A stretch of DNA of 64,000 nt from Monilinia fructicola (lineage: Eukaryota; Ascomycota; Leotiomycetes; Helotiales; Sclerotiniaceae), in the NCBI GenBank assembly GCA_008692225.1, contig VICG01000002.1:1690001-1754000 (forward strand), in the 5' to 3' direction. Of this stretch, positions 24,158-36,066 are shown piece after piece (the stretch's first letter is position 1; each line of letters starts with the position of its first letter). A program made the position numbers and the translations under genes. The notes beneath the pieces were generated by a model that saw only the letters and a program-made list of their open reading frames with translations, was not told the DNA's origin and did not search any database.

Positions 24158-26456
24158 GAATGTGATACGTGACTTCTGAATGATGCTTTGTGATTTAAGT
24201 TTTGTGCTGGATGAACGATCTGTTGTATTGCGTAGGGTGGAGATGGATTGACGTTGGTGTGTAGATCGTTGGTGGTGGTTGTAAGAAGGCGAAAGAAAAT
24301 CAAGTACAATGGCATCGTATTTATTTGTAGAAACGACACTAGTGACAACAATACTATTCCTAGGTTACAAGGCACCAAGTATTGGTATGGCTGGAGACTA
24401 GCTGAGTGATTGAGAGGCTATGGTCATTGGTTGCAAGAGCTAGGTTGCCAGGTCGATTTCAGAGCTACAGTCCCTCTTAGTTCCCCTCTCTTCTCTGGAT
24501 TCTTTGGTCACTTATTCAATGTTTTGATGTCAATGTATAAAGATTTCCTATCACATTCACAATCGCTGGGAATATGATCAATCTTGCTATTCATCTGCCC
24601 TTGGAACCTTTCAACTGTACCAATACAGAGTTTCTTTCACGTTATTTACTTCTATACAGATCGTTTACTTGCTTTCTTCTTGCAACGCATGATTATAGCC
24701 TTTCAGTTGTTAATCCTGTTTCAATCCATTCTGGTTCTCTTCCTCTAGTCCATCATTACAACAAGTTAATTAGTTATCTAGCTTACAAGAATAGCTGTAA
24801 TTGGTGCACTCAAGCTTTAGATTAGTTATATAACTCCTACTTCAAGCTTATAATAACAATTAGTTACTTTCTACAGCCCCTGATAACAACTTCGGGGTAT
24901 CTCAACTACCTGTCAACAATAACCACACTTAGGGCTTTGCAACTTGGGATTAGTTATTGAGCATTTATTCTAGAATGATATTAGAACTCGTTCTCTTGTT
25001 ATAACCTATGACTATAGGCTCTTGATCTCCTAACTAACTCTCGACAACAGCCATACTTGGTTCTCGGCTATTTTATGCTAGTTAGCCAACTTCTTCTTCA
25101 AACTTAAACTAATACTAGTTATCTTCCTATGATCCGCATCATGACACCTCAATCTCTCAAGTACATTTCAGCAATAGCTGTAATTGATACTCTGCAGTTT
25201 TAGATGAATTAGCTAACTCTTTTTTCAGGTCCATGCAATCACTGATAAATTTCCACGATCTTCGATTATACTCTCTCGGTTATTCATCTACTTTTGCATT
25301 CTCATACTTCGTCTGTCTTGCAGCTAACGATTATAACGTACCAAAGATTCAACTGCTTCTTTATGCACCTACTATAACAACTTTGAACTTCAAGATTACA
25401 ACTTCTCAATAGTATAACTACCCTTTGTTATTCGCATTTGTTCTATTTTACAATCTGCGATTACAGCCTGTCAATCATCTAGCTACCTCTCTTTACTTCT
25501 CCTATACCTTCTCACAACTGGAATATCACTGCCTCTCAGCCACTGAGCACTTTCCGATACTCGGTTTTACTCTCTTCTTCAAGCCACAATAATAGTATGC
25601 AAATCAACCAGTCATCCTTTTCTTTTCTGTCTCCTTCATCTTATCCTATCAACCTCTCAAAGCTTCAATCATCTTTCTATCCAAAGCCAGCCCTTTCTGT
25701 CAGCTTACGACCAGAGCCTTGAAATCATCTAATCGCGGCTCCATAACTTGCAAACAACGATTATAACACCTAATCAACAAGCTCCTCTTTCATACTCATG
25801 AATGTTCGATCTTGTCGATCAAAGATTATAGCTCCTATTTGTTCTACTGCTTGTCGACTCACACTAGTTATCTTCGCAGATCTTACGACTATAGCTCTTC
25901 ATCACTCAACTGGCCCATTGTAATTATATCTATTACTCTTACACAAGATAAGTGATAAGCTTCTAGGTGAGGTTTTGGAAATCGATGAATGGAGTGATTC
26001 ACTTTTAGTGAAATCAAGTTCATTTTCCTCACGTAATTTTTTGCATTCAATTCAATTAAATCATTCAGTTCAATCATTCAATTGAATCATTCAATTCAGT
26101 AATTCAGTCTGCTGGATTAGACAAGGCTGTCTTATGAAAATGTGGCATTAGAAGGTGAAAGAATGTTATTGCTAGACCAATTAGTCTTTCCCTCGGCTAA
26201 GTCGGTTAAATCAAGACAAAAACAAGGGGTATTGTTGTTCGTGATTAATAAGGTAACCATGTGCACGTGCACCCTCATATAGACATTGTGACCACATCAA
26301 CCAAAGCCAAAATGAGACCTACAGGATCTTGGAATGCAACTTTTCTATCACTGAGCTTGAATCAGATCTATCTCATCATGTCCCGCCACCCCTTTGGTAT
26401 CAAAACCCGTAAACTCCCACCCAGACTTCTGTCCAAGAAATGCCCCATGGTACCAA
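24158..26456. other. Gene-free stretch between the two SAP-like genes
   Basis: About 2.3 kb holding a degenerate tandem array (separate entry). The remainder, about 25930-26456, is AT-rich with TTCAATT words near 26045-26110 and no gene. Confidence 0.6.
24560..25920. repeat. Degenerate tandem array, period about 128 bp
   Basis: The word AATAGCTGTAATTG and close variants recur at about 24790, 24919, 25047 and 25173 (spacings 129, 128, 126). Each is followed by a similar block ending TTAGATTAGTTA..TAACTC. Flanking words of the type CTTGCAAC.. CGATTATAGCC recur beyond these copies (24691, 25010, 25330, 25460, 25760, 25880). Copies are heavily diverged. No open frame spans them. The outer limits are estimates by eye. 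Confidence 0.6.
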
Positions 26457-27255
26457 TTAATTTTTTGCCAATGGTGCATCATTAGCAGCGAAACGCCCAT
26501 TGATGCGCTTTTGCTTCTTCCAGGGCTTGCTTGATGCTGGGACCTTTGGTGCAGAACCTGCGACGGTCTGACCTTGGTTGATATCCTCTGGTGCCGGTGC
26601 CTTGCGCTTGAGGGAGCCCGTGTTGTCCATGTTATTCTTTGACATCTCCTTTGATGTCTGAGGTTGGGCTGGAGCATCATCCTCCGCATTTTCTTCATCC
26701 TCTTCTTCCTGCATTGCCGCATCTGTATCCTCCTGAGCCTCCTCTTTGGGGCTTTGGGAGCGTCCCTCTTGGTCTTGACCACCGATTCCCACAATTTCCT
26801 CTCGAACGTGGGTAACCTGCATACTAACCTTCATGATAACGTCAATGCCCCTTGGGAGCTTTGGGAGTCTAAGTTTCAAGCCCGCGAGAAGGTTGTTCAT
26901 TGTGCGAGTGAGAAGGGTTCTCTATTTTTGAGTTAACTTAAGAGCTTCTGGTAGCTTATAGACCAAAGCAAGATCCACCAACGATGGGGGTGTAGATAAA
27001 TGGATGTAAACAGATTATTCAGGTGTAGGAAGAGGTAGATATGAAGAGAGGCAAGGGAAGACATACTATCGGAGATTTTCCCTCCACAATTTCCTGGTCA
27101 ATGACAGCCAGCTCTTCTATTTGCTCTTGCTCACGAATATAGCGATCATGGTTCTCGAGGATAGCAATGAGACCTTCTTTGAAGGTAGGCTTTGAGATGC
27201 CGAGGTCTGAAAAGCGCTTGAGAAGCTCTTTGACGGTGAGGTCATCATAATCCAT
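26457..27255 (-). CDS. SAP-domain-like protein with acidic middle and basic tail
   Basis: Predicted 217 residues from two exons (27255-27067 and 26921-26457), phase 0, GTATGT donor and TTAACT branch. The N-terminus is a convincing SAP helix pair: DLTVKELLKRFSDLGISKPT followed by FKEGLIAILENHDRY. Then come a Glu-rich coil (REQEQIEELAVIDQEIVEG), a Leu-rich segment (LLAGLKLRLPKLPRGIDVIM), an acidic stretch (MQEEEDEENAEDD) and a basic tail (KPWKKQKRINGRF) that could be a nuclear signal. SAP motifs usually bind nucleic acid, so a nuclear role is likely but unproved. It shares orientation and helix layout with the gene at 24157, from which the ~128-bp array separates it. Confidence 0.75.
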
Positions 27256-29413
27256 AGTTATGATAGATTGAATGTATTTGTTTTGATTTAATTTGAGGGA
27301 GAGGTGAGAAGATTTGTGAGGTGGAAGTATTTGTTGGATGGATGTTGGATGTTGAACAGATTGTGTATTGTAAATTGGGACTTATTTATTATAATGGACT
27401 GGCGAATAGTACGACCACTCTTGTCGTTTGCAAAAGCCTCATCAATAGTAAATTTACCGTATCTCCAGTTAAACATCATTAGATAAGCTCATTCACTTAT
27501 AGTCATAGTTGATTTTTTCATTCTCCATTAACAAAAATGTCTAACTGTACTTTGGGTAAGTACTTGATAGGTTAACCGAGTAGGTGTCTGAATTTTTCCT
27601 CTTAATATATACAACATAGTATTTTGGTACCAATGAGAACAAGATAGATGAGAGAATCACAAATAGAGTGAACAATATGATAAAATGAATTAATTTTCAT
27701 AGATATGCGGTCTATAATTGACACAAACTTGACAACTAGGTAGGATTTAGAGGTAAGTGAACCATACAAAGCTCGAAAAAGTCTATTAGGAGGCTAACAA
27801 AGTTCTGAATATCACAATGGATCAAAGAACTTTAGAAATTCTAGAATCCCAAGGTTGACTCCTATTTATGCAAAAGGAGTAAAACAATAGATCAAGTGAA
27901 GGTAACCATGAGATCAGATGAGACGTTGATTTCTAACCAACCCATGATATTATAAAGATCACGAGTCGATGTATTTAGGTAATAATAAAATTGCCTTTTG
28001 TAAAGTGACATATTCCAGACATGGTAAAGAACAAATACCCAATAATAAACATACAGGATTTCCATTTGCGTTGATTCATCCATTCATGCAGGTGAGAATA
28101 CGCAAATACCTGTCCACTGTGAGGCTTTGCGACATATGCGGAATTTTATGCCATCAAAAAAGGTTCGCATTGGAAAACAAAGTCTCTTGTTTTATCGTTG
28201 GTGATTAAGATGTAATGAGAGAACTTACAATTGAATTTGGGAGGATGGAAATTGAGAAGATAACCTCACTCGGCAATTCCGGATAGAGTTGACCTTGCCT
28301 CACTTATCAAGTTGCATTTCACTTGGTTTACATATAACATAAACAGTATTGAGCTTTACACCTCTAGTGGTTGACTGCGAATTTGTAGAATTTAAGGCTT
28401 AAGTATTCGCGATGCCTACTAAAGAAATGCGTGTGAGCACTGTGAGCAATATGTTTGATATATGGTAAGAAGCTCCCTCGCCTCACATGATGAACATAAA
28501 CAACCGTCATCACATCACCAAAATACAAAGTTCAGATATCTCAGTGGCAATGCACTGGGTGTTCACATGCCCTCAAACGAGACCGCTGCTTAACATTCGA
28601 AGACCTTGTGGATTGAAGAACTCAGTTCGTCTAGTTTATATTGGAAAACTCGGTCATTCGCAATACTATATGGTTCCATTTATTTTGGATATTTTTGCCA
28701 TGAAATTTGCTTCCTCCACTTACCTCCCCCCCTCCTATCTCCTTTGGTAGTAGTGATCTCTTCTACCAGAGAGTTTTATAGTATTATGGCATCAGCAGAC
28801 ACTTGCAACCTAGCTATTTATGATGGACTTTGGCCATTCATGAAAGCAGATTATATAATAAGAACTCCGCCTCCATGCTGCAACATAGCGTTCGCTATCC
28901 CTTGCTCAGATTTTTCAATCTTGTCGGGTTCAGGAAACGATAGGTATTTGATTGCACGTCACACAATATTTAGCGAGGTAAAGAAATTAATCAGCCTTAC
29001 GTAGGTACCCAATTTGTGTTATTTTGGCTCAGGCTTCCGACAATACAGCAAGACGAAGAGCCCCATGCAGCAGATCTTGTTGGAGGACTGTATGCAGAGA
29101 TATATACAAAAATGAAAAGACGAAGGTACCTGGGCATTCGGAGGAAGTCTAGCGCCTCCTTAAGATCAATTCGGTAGAGCTGAGATCAAAAACTTGATAA
29201 CTAATAACTTCTGTTTAGATTCCTTGCCTTGACACTACTAGCCAAGCTTAAGAAATCCCACAAGAAGCTATATTCTGCTATTTGCAGATCCATCCTGGGC
29301 AAATGCTACTTTCACATGTCAGGACTTGGAAGTAATATATATGTTGGATAACCTCAATATTTGTACTGCATGCATGCTGCTTATTCTCGAATAATACAGA
29401 CTCCCCTAATCTC
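27256..29413. other. Intergenic region, nothing recognised
   Basis: About 2.2 kb of AT-rich DNA. The longest frames (28487-28750 and 28606-29004, plus) have no domain, no convincing splice signals and overlap in different frames. I see no RNA gene. Confidence 0.5.
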
Positions 29414-30098
29414 TTATGCGCGCCAAATTCTCTTGATACCCTCAGTAACTCCCACATCATTTGTTTCAAACTCATACAATCCAACTCCAACCAAAACAGT
29501 CGCTCCCCTCAAACCCCACCAAAACAACGTTCTTGTCTTTGGCAATCTCTTCTGTGGAATGTAGTCGATAATACACGACTCGAAACCGATATGTGAGTGG
29601 ATGAGAATCGCAGCGCAGAGGAGAGCATCGGTAGCTGGGTTCAACGATCCGGAAACGAAGGGGGCGACGGTGAGAGGAATGATTCCGACGGCGATCAAAC
29701 GCTCGAATGTCCAATGGTATGATCCGTGGGATGGAGATGGCTTAGGTACGGGCGCTGCATCATTTGCTGTATAATTTGTTAGTTTATGGTACACTCGTCC
29801 AAGGGCGGATCAACATACAAGTCCCGTCAATATGTTCTGTAATGTTGTTAGCAACCAAAAACAAGATACAATCAATGGCAGAAAACTCACGAGGCAATGG
29901 AGGCAGAATTGATTGCCTGCCACTTGCATGGAATGCTGCTACACGCATTGAACCTGGCAATGCATCTCTAACAAAAGCGCTGCGTCCCGCGGACTTGTTG
30001 ATTGCGGGGAAACTGGAGGAAACCTTTGTAGAGAAATTACGTTTCGACGCGGCGAGGCAAGTCTGCCTAAGCATTGAAGGTTTGATAAATGAAGCCAT
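29414..30098 (-). CDS. SDH4: Succinate dehydrogenase membrane-anchor subunit (CybS)
   Basis: Complex II small anchor subunit in the mitochondrial inner membrane; holds heme b and part of the ubiquinone site. Three exons: 30098-29891, an 18-base microexon 29836-29819, and 29766-29414, giving 579 bases (192 residues). A mitochondrial presequence opens the protein (MASFIKPSMLRQTC, Arg/Ser-rich, no acidic residues early). The mature part starts near NDAAPVPKPSPSHGSYHW and has three hydrophobic helices. The heme-ligand His lies in LIHSHIGFESCIIDY, and the conserved DY pair is present. Start is 319 bases from the divergent mitochondrial processing peptidase gene. Confidence 0.93.
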
Positions 30099-30416
30099 TG
30101 TTAACTTTTATTACAATTATTGAGTGTAAAAGAGTCAACGACGTACCACGCAGGTCCTGAATGCTCGCTCGGTCGAGGGAGGATGCGTCGGAATAACTAG
30201 GACAATTTTCGGCTCTCGGTGCTTTAATATACGCACCCGAGTGTGTATATCTCATCCTTAGCGCGTGAACGGTCATCAAAGCCGCAACAACTATGATTGG
30301 CTGAAATCTGATCGACGTCTAAGCTCTTCAGGTTTACTAAATATTCTATCAATTTGAACTCATCGGGATATTTTCAATTTGTTCTATTACCACCACAACC
30401 CTCACATCATATCCCC
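30099..30416. promoter_or_regulatory. Shared divergent promoter of SDH4 and MPP-beta
   Basis: Only 318 bases separate the two start codons, and both products go to mitochondria. This suggests a bidirectional promoter. I cannot name a specific factor site. The segment includes GCGTGAACGG and an ATTGGCTG (CCAAT-box-like) word at about 30295-30302. Confidence 0.5.
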
Positions 30417-32070
30417 ATGGCGTCTCGGCGGTTAGCATTGAACCTCACGAAGGGACTGCGCACCCGCGCTGCTCCCAATGTCGTATCTGGATTGAGAAGA
30501 GGATTCGCGACTCCAGTAACGAAAAATGGCGTGAAGACAGAGACCACAACCCTTTCAAACGGTTTGACGGTAAGGCTTGGATACAGCTCATGGAGGGGCA
30601 AGTGCTGATACGAACAAGATCGCTACAGAACACTCACCTTGGGCACAAACCTCGACAGTTGGTGTTTGGATCGATGCCGGTTCTCGGGCAGAAACGGACA
30701 AGACGAATGGCACAGCTCACTTCTTGGAGCATCTTGCCTTCAAGGTATGCTTCAGTTAGGAAGAGGGAATTTCGGATAGGCTTACAATGAGACTAGGGAA
30801 CCAGCAACCGAACACAACATCAATTGGAATTGGAAATTGAGAACATGGGTGGACACTTGAATGCCTACACTTCCGTATGTTTACAAATACCCGTGTAGCG
30901 CAGGAATCTTGCTAACCTTATGGGAAGCGTGAAAACACAGTTTACTACGCCAAGGCTTTCAACTCTGACGTGCCAGCAACTGTCAACATTCTCTCCGATA
31001 TCCTCCAAAACTCTAAACTCGAACCTTCGGCAATTAACAGAGAACGTGATGTCATCTTGAGAGAATCTGAGGAGGTTGATAAGCAATTGGAGGAAGTTGT
31101 TTTCGATCACCTACACGCCACGGCTTTCCAAGGACAACCTTTAGGACGCACAATTTTGGGCCCTGCTCAAAACATTCAATCCATTCAAAGAGAGGACTTG
31201 ACCAACTACATTAAGACAAACTACACTGCCGATCGTATGGTTCTTGTTGGTGCTGGAGGTGTTCCTCACCAGCAACTTGTCGAACTTGCTGAGAAGCACT
31301 TTGCTGGTCTTGCATCCCAACCTCATACCAGTGCTGCTCTCGCAGTCGCCAACGCTCAAAAGCAAAAGCCAGAATTCATTGGTTCTGAGGTCAGAGTCCG
31401 TGATGACACTATCCCAACTGCCAACATCGCTATTGCTGTTGAGGGTGTTAGCTGGAAGGATGATGATTACTTTACCGCTTTGGTTACCCAAGCTATTGTC
31501 GGTAACTGGGATAAGGCTATGGGCAATGCTCCTCACATGGGAAGCAAGCTCAGTGGTTTCGTCCACAAGAATGACTTGGCCAACAGCTTTATGAGTTTCT
31601 CGACAAGTTATAGCGATACTGGACTCTGGGGTATCTACCTTGTTACCGATAAGACCACCCGTATTGACGATTTAGTTCACTTCACTCTCCGAGAATGGTC
31701 TCGTCTATCATACAACGTCACCGAAGCCGAAGTCGAGCGCGCCAAGGCTCAGCTCAAGGCATCAATCCTTCTCTCCTTAGACGGTACCACTGCTGTCGCC
31801 GAAGATATCGGAAGACAAATCATCACCACTGGCCGCCGCATGGGACCAGAAGAGATTGAGCGTGTTATTGGAGCCATCAGCGAGAAGGATGTTATGAGCT
31901 TTGCGCAAAGAAAGTTGTGGGATCAAGATATTGCAATCAGTGCTGTTGGTTCAATTGAAGGTATGCATAACGAATCTATCCCCTCATTTTCCTTTGCCGA
32001 TTTACTAACAAATTCAGGTCTCCTCGATTACCAACGCATAAGAAACGATATGAGCAGAATGGCATCATAG
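30417..32070 (+). CDS. MAS1: Mitochondrial processing peptidase beta subunit
   Basis: M16 zinc protease subunit that removes presequences in the mitochondrial matrix; in Neurospora the same protein is also core I of the bc1 complex (family knowledge). Five exons: 30417-30569, 30619-30744, 30797-30874, 30928-31960, 32018-32070, totalling 1443 bases (480 residues), every join in frame. The zinc site HxxEH is HFLEH within [14 protein letters not shown], with the distal Glu in the helix [19 protein letters not shown]. The presequence is Arg-rich ([20 protein letters not shown]). The flexible glycine loop region and the C-terminal inactive half are present. No frameshift. The first intron is 49 bases with a CTGAT branch. 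Confidence 0.95.
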
Positions 32071-32797
32071 ATTAGGATTTAGAGAGGTTTGGAGCATGAG
32101 CGTGTATGATGCGGGGCTTGTTTGTACACATAGATCCTCAATAAAATTTGTTCATTTTGTTCAGAGCGGACCTCCGATAGTCAGCATGCCAAAGAATTAC
32201 ACTCACGAATCTCACAATTTTGAAGATACAGGCGGCTTCAGGATAAAAATGGCCATCATATCTATCAGGAATGTACATATACCCAAGGCATGTTTGCGCC
32301 AAAAAAAAGCAAAAAAGTGAAATGTTGTATTCCAATATCCCAGTATTCCAAATCCTTTAACCCAATGGCATTCATCGTTATCGATGTGCAGTCAAAAAAC
32401 ATGGTATCGTGTTGGCTTTTCCCGCTAACATATCAGCCGCCTTGTCAGTCCCATAGTTCCCCAGTTCGCCAATCCGCCAGTTCGCCAGTCCATCACTCTA
32501 TCCTTCTTCCATTTTCATCCACGCCAGGATAGTCCTCCTGTCTTCATGGTCTGCTTAAACGACAGTCCTTCTATGCGATGGCCTTTAATGTAGCAAGACA
32601 CTACAATCAGGCATGCTTTCGATGCAGATACTTCATCTCGCATTGTTAAAATCAAATTCCCTCCTCATTCCCCAGACCCATTAACGAAAATGACCCTCCA
32701 CCATTGAACCAACCATACCAAGCAATTGTTCCTTGCCCATTTCTGACAATGATCCTCAATATCTCAATCCTTCTCTTAATTATCTACTCCCATTCAA
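32071..32797. other. Convergent intergenic region
   Basis: 3' flanks of MPP-beta and the DUF7053-type gene. It contains a short CCAGTTCGCC-type repeat at about 32458-32490. No gene seen. Confidence 0.6.
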
Positions 32798-33790
32798 CTA
32801 TGGTAACTCAACAGGTCCGGGTGGTGCTTCCATTTCAGCAATTCTGGCGGGCTTATTTGGATAGTTGGCAGGCTTGTTCATATAATTTGCGCCTGGAAGC
32901 GAGGTTTGTGTTTTATCACTAATCCCAGACCATCTTTGGTCTTGTCCACCGTAACTTTTTCTATCATGATGCGTCTGATACAACTGCTGCTGATGATGAT
33001 GTTGTTGCTGCATCTGCAAAGGTGTATATGGCCGTAGAGCCGGGTGGCCCTGCTTTTCCGCCTCCGCCCATTTCTCGGGTTGTATGGGGTCAATGGTGGG
33101 CTCGTCGAGACGCTCGCACCACTATATGCACTCCCTCTCCTACCCACACTACTCACGCTCGAAACGCCGGGACTTCTCATCGGCGGGCTCACCGGTGGCG
33201 TCGTCCCATCGCCCTCCCGCTCAAACCCAGCTGAATTTCCCGCCTTCAATCTCATATTCCTCTCTCTCGCCTCTTGCAATTGTGCTTTCACCACCAATCG
33301 CGCAACAAGTGCTTTTAAACACTCCTGCAGTGTCTTCCGCACAAACCTTGTCATTAAAATATTGCACTTCATCTCCACATCCTCTCTAATATAAAGTCCC
33401 TCGACAGGCGCATTAATTCCAATCTCTCTAGGCAGCGCAGGCTCTCCAGGCATGTTTCCCTCCAATCGTCCATTTCTCTTTAATATCCAGTCCCATAGGC
33501 GCATAACAATGTGTTTGCAAACCATTAGCCAGATTGTGAAAGCAGGCGTTGAAGGAGACCGTGCCAGTGTAGAGATTAGCGGGCAGATACGATACTTTGT
33601 CGACAATTCGGTACCATTGACAGTGGTATTCTTCGGGTGTGGCTGAAGCGGGGGGTTTGGTGGGACTGCGTTCGACGTGCGAGGGGTTGAGATCAATCAT
33701 TTCTCTGTGATCATGGAGGGTTTCGAGGACCGTCTGGCGGGATATATTTGGGGGAAGAGGTGTAATCGTGGTGAATATCGTTTTGGCCAT
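32798..33790 (-). CDS. DUF7053-type fungal protein
   Basis: Conserved, uncharacterised ascomycete family. Start MAKTIFTTITPLPPNISRQT at 33790. The core includes LHDHREMIDLNP, YHCQWYRIVDKVSYLP, THCYAPMGLDIKEKW, EGLYIREDVEMKCNILM and TRFVRKTLQECLKALVARLV; the fold resembles a lipid-binding START-like shape, which is inference only. A Ser/Pro linker and a Gln/His-rich C-terminus follow, ending PARIAEMEAPPGPVELP. Two opposite one-base slips break the frame: one extra base in TTTCCC at 33455-33460 (IGG/NMPGEP) and one missing in GGG at 33077-33079 (PYNP/EKWAEAEK). They compensate, giving 331 codons with stop. Single exon. Confidence 0.8.
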
Positions 33791-35427
33791 TTTGACGTGT
33801 TGGATTCGAAATATCAACCTTCGCAAGTAAATTCGAATTTCTTCGACATAGAGCAGAACTTCAAGAAAGGGAAAGGGAGCAAACAAAAGCAGACCAAGAA
33901 GAAGATACCATCCAGCTTTTGGCTACTTACCAAGCATAATAACCTACTAATATATCTGTATCACCAAAGATATATTGTTCAAAATTAGGACAATATGCAA
34001 TTGGTTCATCTAGACCGGAGCTGAAAGTTGTAGTCAATCTTGCCGCTGATCTGTGCAAGGTGTAGGGTCTCGTACATCCAAGCGAGCCTATGAAGTTTCT
34101 AGCCCAAGCTAATATAGCCTATAATGGGGTGCTGGCACCGAGGAAAAGCACCTCCCCAACAGCGCCAGTAATCTTTTGCATGTCGCCATGCGATTGCAGC
34201 GATTACGTTAATGGAGGTACAGTCATATCAGCAGGTAAGATGTCATCTTGATATCGTTCTTACCAAGATCTCTTCCTCTCCTTCAAACCCCATAATAGGG
34301 GGAAGGACGGAAGTCAACTTTCCATCAAAAAAACAGCATCACATTTCCTTGATTCACCATGCCAATATCACACGTTGGACAATTCCGGATCATCACATAT
34401 CCGACATGTCCAAATCATCCAATAGAGACATCTACAATATCAGATCAGTTGTCATTACGCATGTCTTACAGCCACAGACAAACAAATGGCGTGCAGATGA
34501 TAGGTTGATTTCATCCTTGGCATTGATGAATCATCTCAAGAGTACTGCCCTACGCAGGTGCTGTGTTGTAGTAGTGGTACAAGAATGCCCTGCCTTGCTT
34601 GGCGATGGGAATTCCAAATCATTTGTCCAGTAGGTATGCCGTATATGGTATGGTGGTCGATAATCATTCTCGCTTGATAGCAATGTTGTGATATTGAATA
34701 CATATATCAATTTGGAAAAAGAAAGATTCAGATATTGATGTTTCTATGTAACATGTGGAGGAATTCTCATGTCGCAAGCACATGGAGTAGGACTAGAACT
34801 TTTGGCCCGCAAAGCTAGAGGGTGTTAGTGCGAAATGTTGAACTTAATGGGAGGTCCGTGGGATTGCGGAAGGAGAAGAAATCAATAACTCAAAAATAAC
34901 ATAGGGATCGTTATGCTGTTCTCACTAATGCACAAGGCAAGACTAAGACAGAGCAAGATATAGAATTCGGAAGCATCATATATTCAATCAGGTTCGTTAA
35001 CAATTACTGCAATCACCAATAAGGTAAAAAAACATTACCCAATGAGCCCAGACCGCGAACAAAAGAAATTCTCCAACCCTTATGGCCTAGTTCTTTTCTA
35101 CCATAATAAGCCATCTTTCGTCTTACCGATACCAACCCCCCGGCCTTTTATTCTTTACTCCAAACCCCCATAGTTCCCACAGCCGTATCCTCTGTGTCGT
35201 CGAGAGATCCATTCAAGGCAGAATTTGATGGGAGACTCTCCTACATCCTTTCCATTGGCCCCATTAATACCCAAAAAACCTCTCTCTTTTCCCAAACCAA
35301 ATTTTCTAGATTACTATCGTAAGCATTAGCCTCCACTGTTTCCCGCGCACCCTTCTCTATCATCTCACGGACATCACCCCTCTCCCCCACTCTTCATACA
35401 CTCCCTCAATTCCCAGGTTGTATTAGT
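33791..35427. other. Intergenic region, nothing recognised
   Basis: About 1.6 kb. The largest frame (34211-34633, plus) has no recognisable domain or flanking signals. Upstream of 35428 it is pyrimidine-rich. No RNA gene seen. Confidence 0.5.
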
Positions 35428-36066
35428 TCAACCCTGATAAGCCTCAACATCCTTCGGCAAGACCAACTTAATCTTCTTCCAAATACAAAGATTGATGATT
35501 CCACTGAAGAAAAATAGGACACAGAGTGCCATGCTGAACCCCCAGATGGCTTTCATTTCGTAGCAGGCTGTCTTAGATGCACCGATCCAAAAGTAGTAAT
35601 TAACATTGACCTTGGAGAAATTGCCGACAGCTGATTGAACGAAGGCTGATGTCACTCCAGTATTTGCGAGAGCAGGACAGTCGAGATAGGAAAGGGGTAA
35701 TCCGACCTTCACAGAGACTATGATGAGGGCGATAAGAGCCGCCGAGTCGAATGCAGTAGCAATGAGAAAGGGAAGTTGCTCTTCAAGATAGAGAAGATGC
35801 ATTATAACAAGACAAACAATCAGAATAACATCCTAACTGAGGTTAGATTGGCTTGAAATATATAGCGGGGGGTGATGTTGACATACAATACTGAGAGTTG
35901 CAATAAGAACTGATGGCGGTGCCGTATCGACCGCGTTGATCTCCCCGATGAAATTTGCAGACATTCCGAGAATGCAAATGAGACAAAGAGCTTGTAAAGC
36001 CCGAGTGATAGTGAAGGCGAAGCCGAAAGTGCCGTACTTTTCCTCCTTGCCTTTTGGGGAATACAT
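35428..36066 (-). CDS. MARVEL-like four-helix membrane protein
   Basis: Two exons (36066-35887, 35832-35428) joined in phase 0 give 194 residues. Intron: GTATGT donor, CTAAC branch, TTAG acceptor. Four hydrophobic helices: ITRALQALCLICILGMSANF, ATLSIDVILIVCLVIMHLLY, FDSAALIALIIVSVKVGLPL and MKAIWGFSMALCVLFFFSGI, with a loop between helices three and four holding several conserved-looking Cys and Asn residues. Topology and size fit the MARVEL family, which works in membrane apposition and vesicle or eisosome-like domains. The start is MYSPKGKEEKYG; an upstream in-frame ATG would add a Phe-rich stretch unlike the family. Confidence 0.75.

Noticed and set aside
24395..24460. tRNA-like words (AGCTGAGTGATTGAGAGG and AGGTCGATTTC)
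   Set aside because: They suggest A and B boxes, but no acceptor or anticodon stem pairs, and the B box lacks one base. At most a tRNA-derived relic.
24560..25920. CRISPR array
   Set aside because: The repeats are long, diverged and contiguous with no unique spacers, and this is a eukaryotic genome.
28487..29004. Overlapping plus-strand frames before SDH4
   Set aside because: No domain, in conflicting frames, in AT-rich DNA without splice support.
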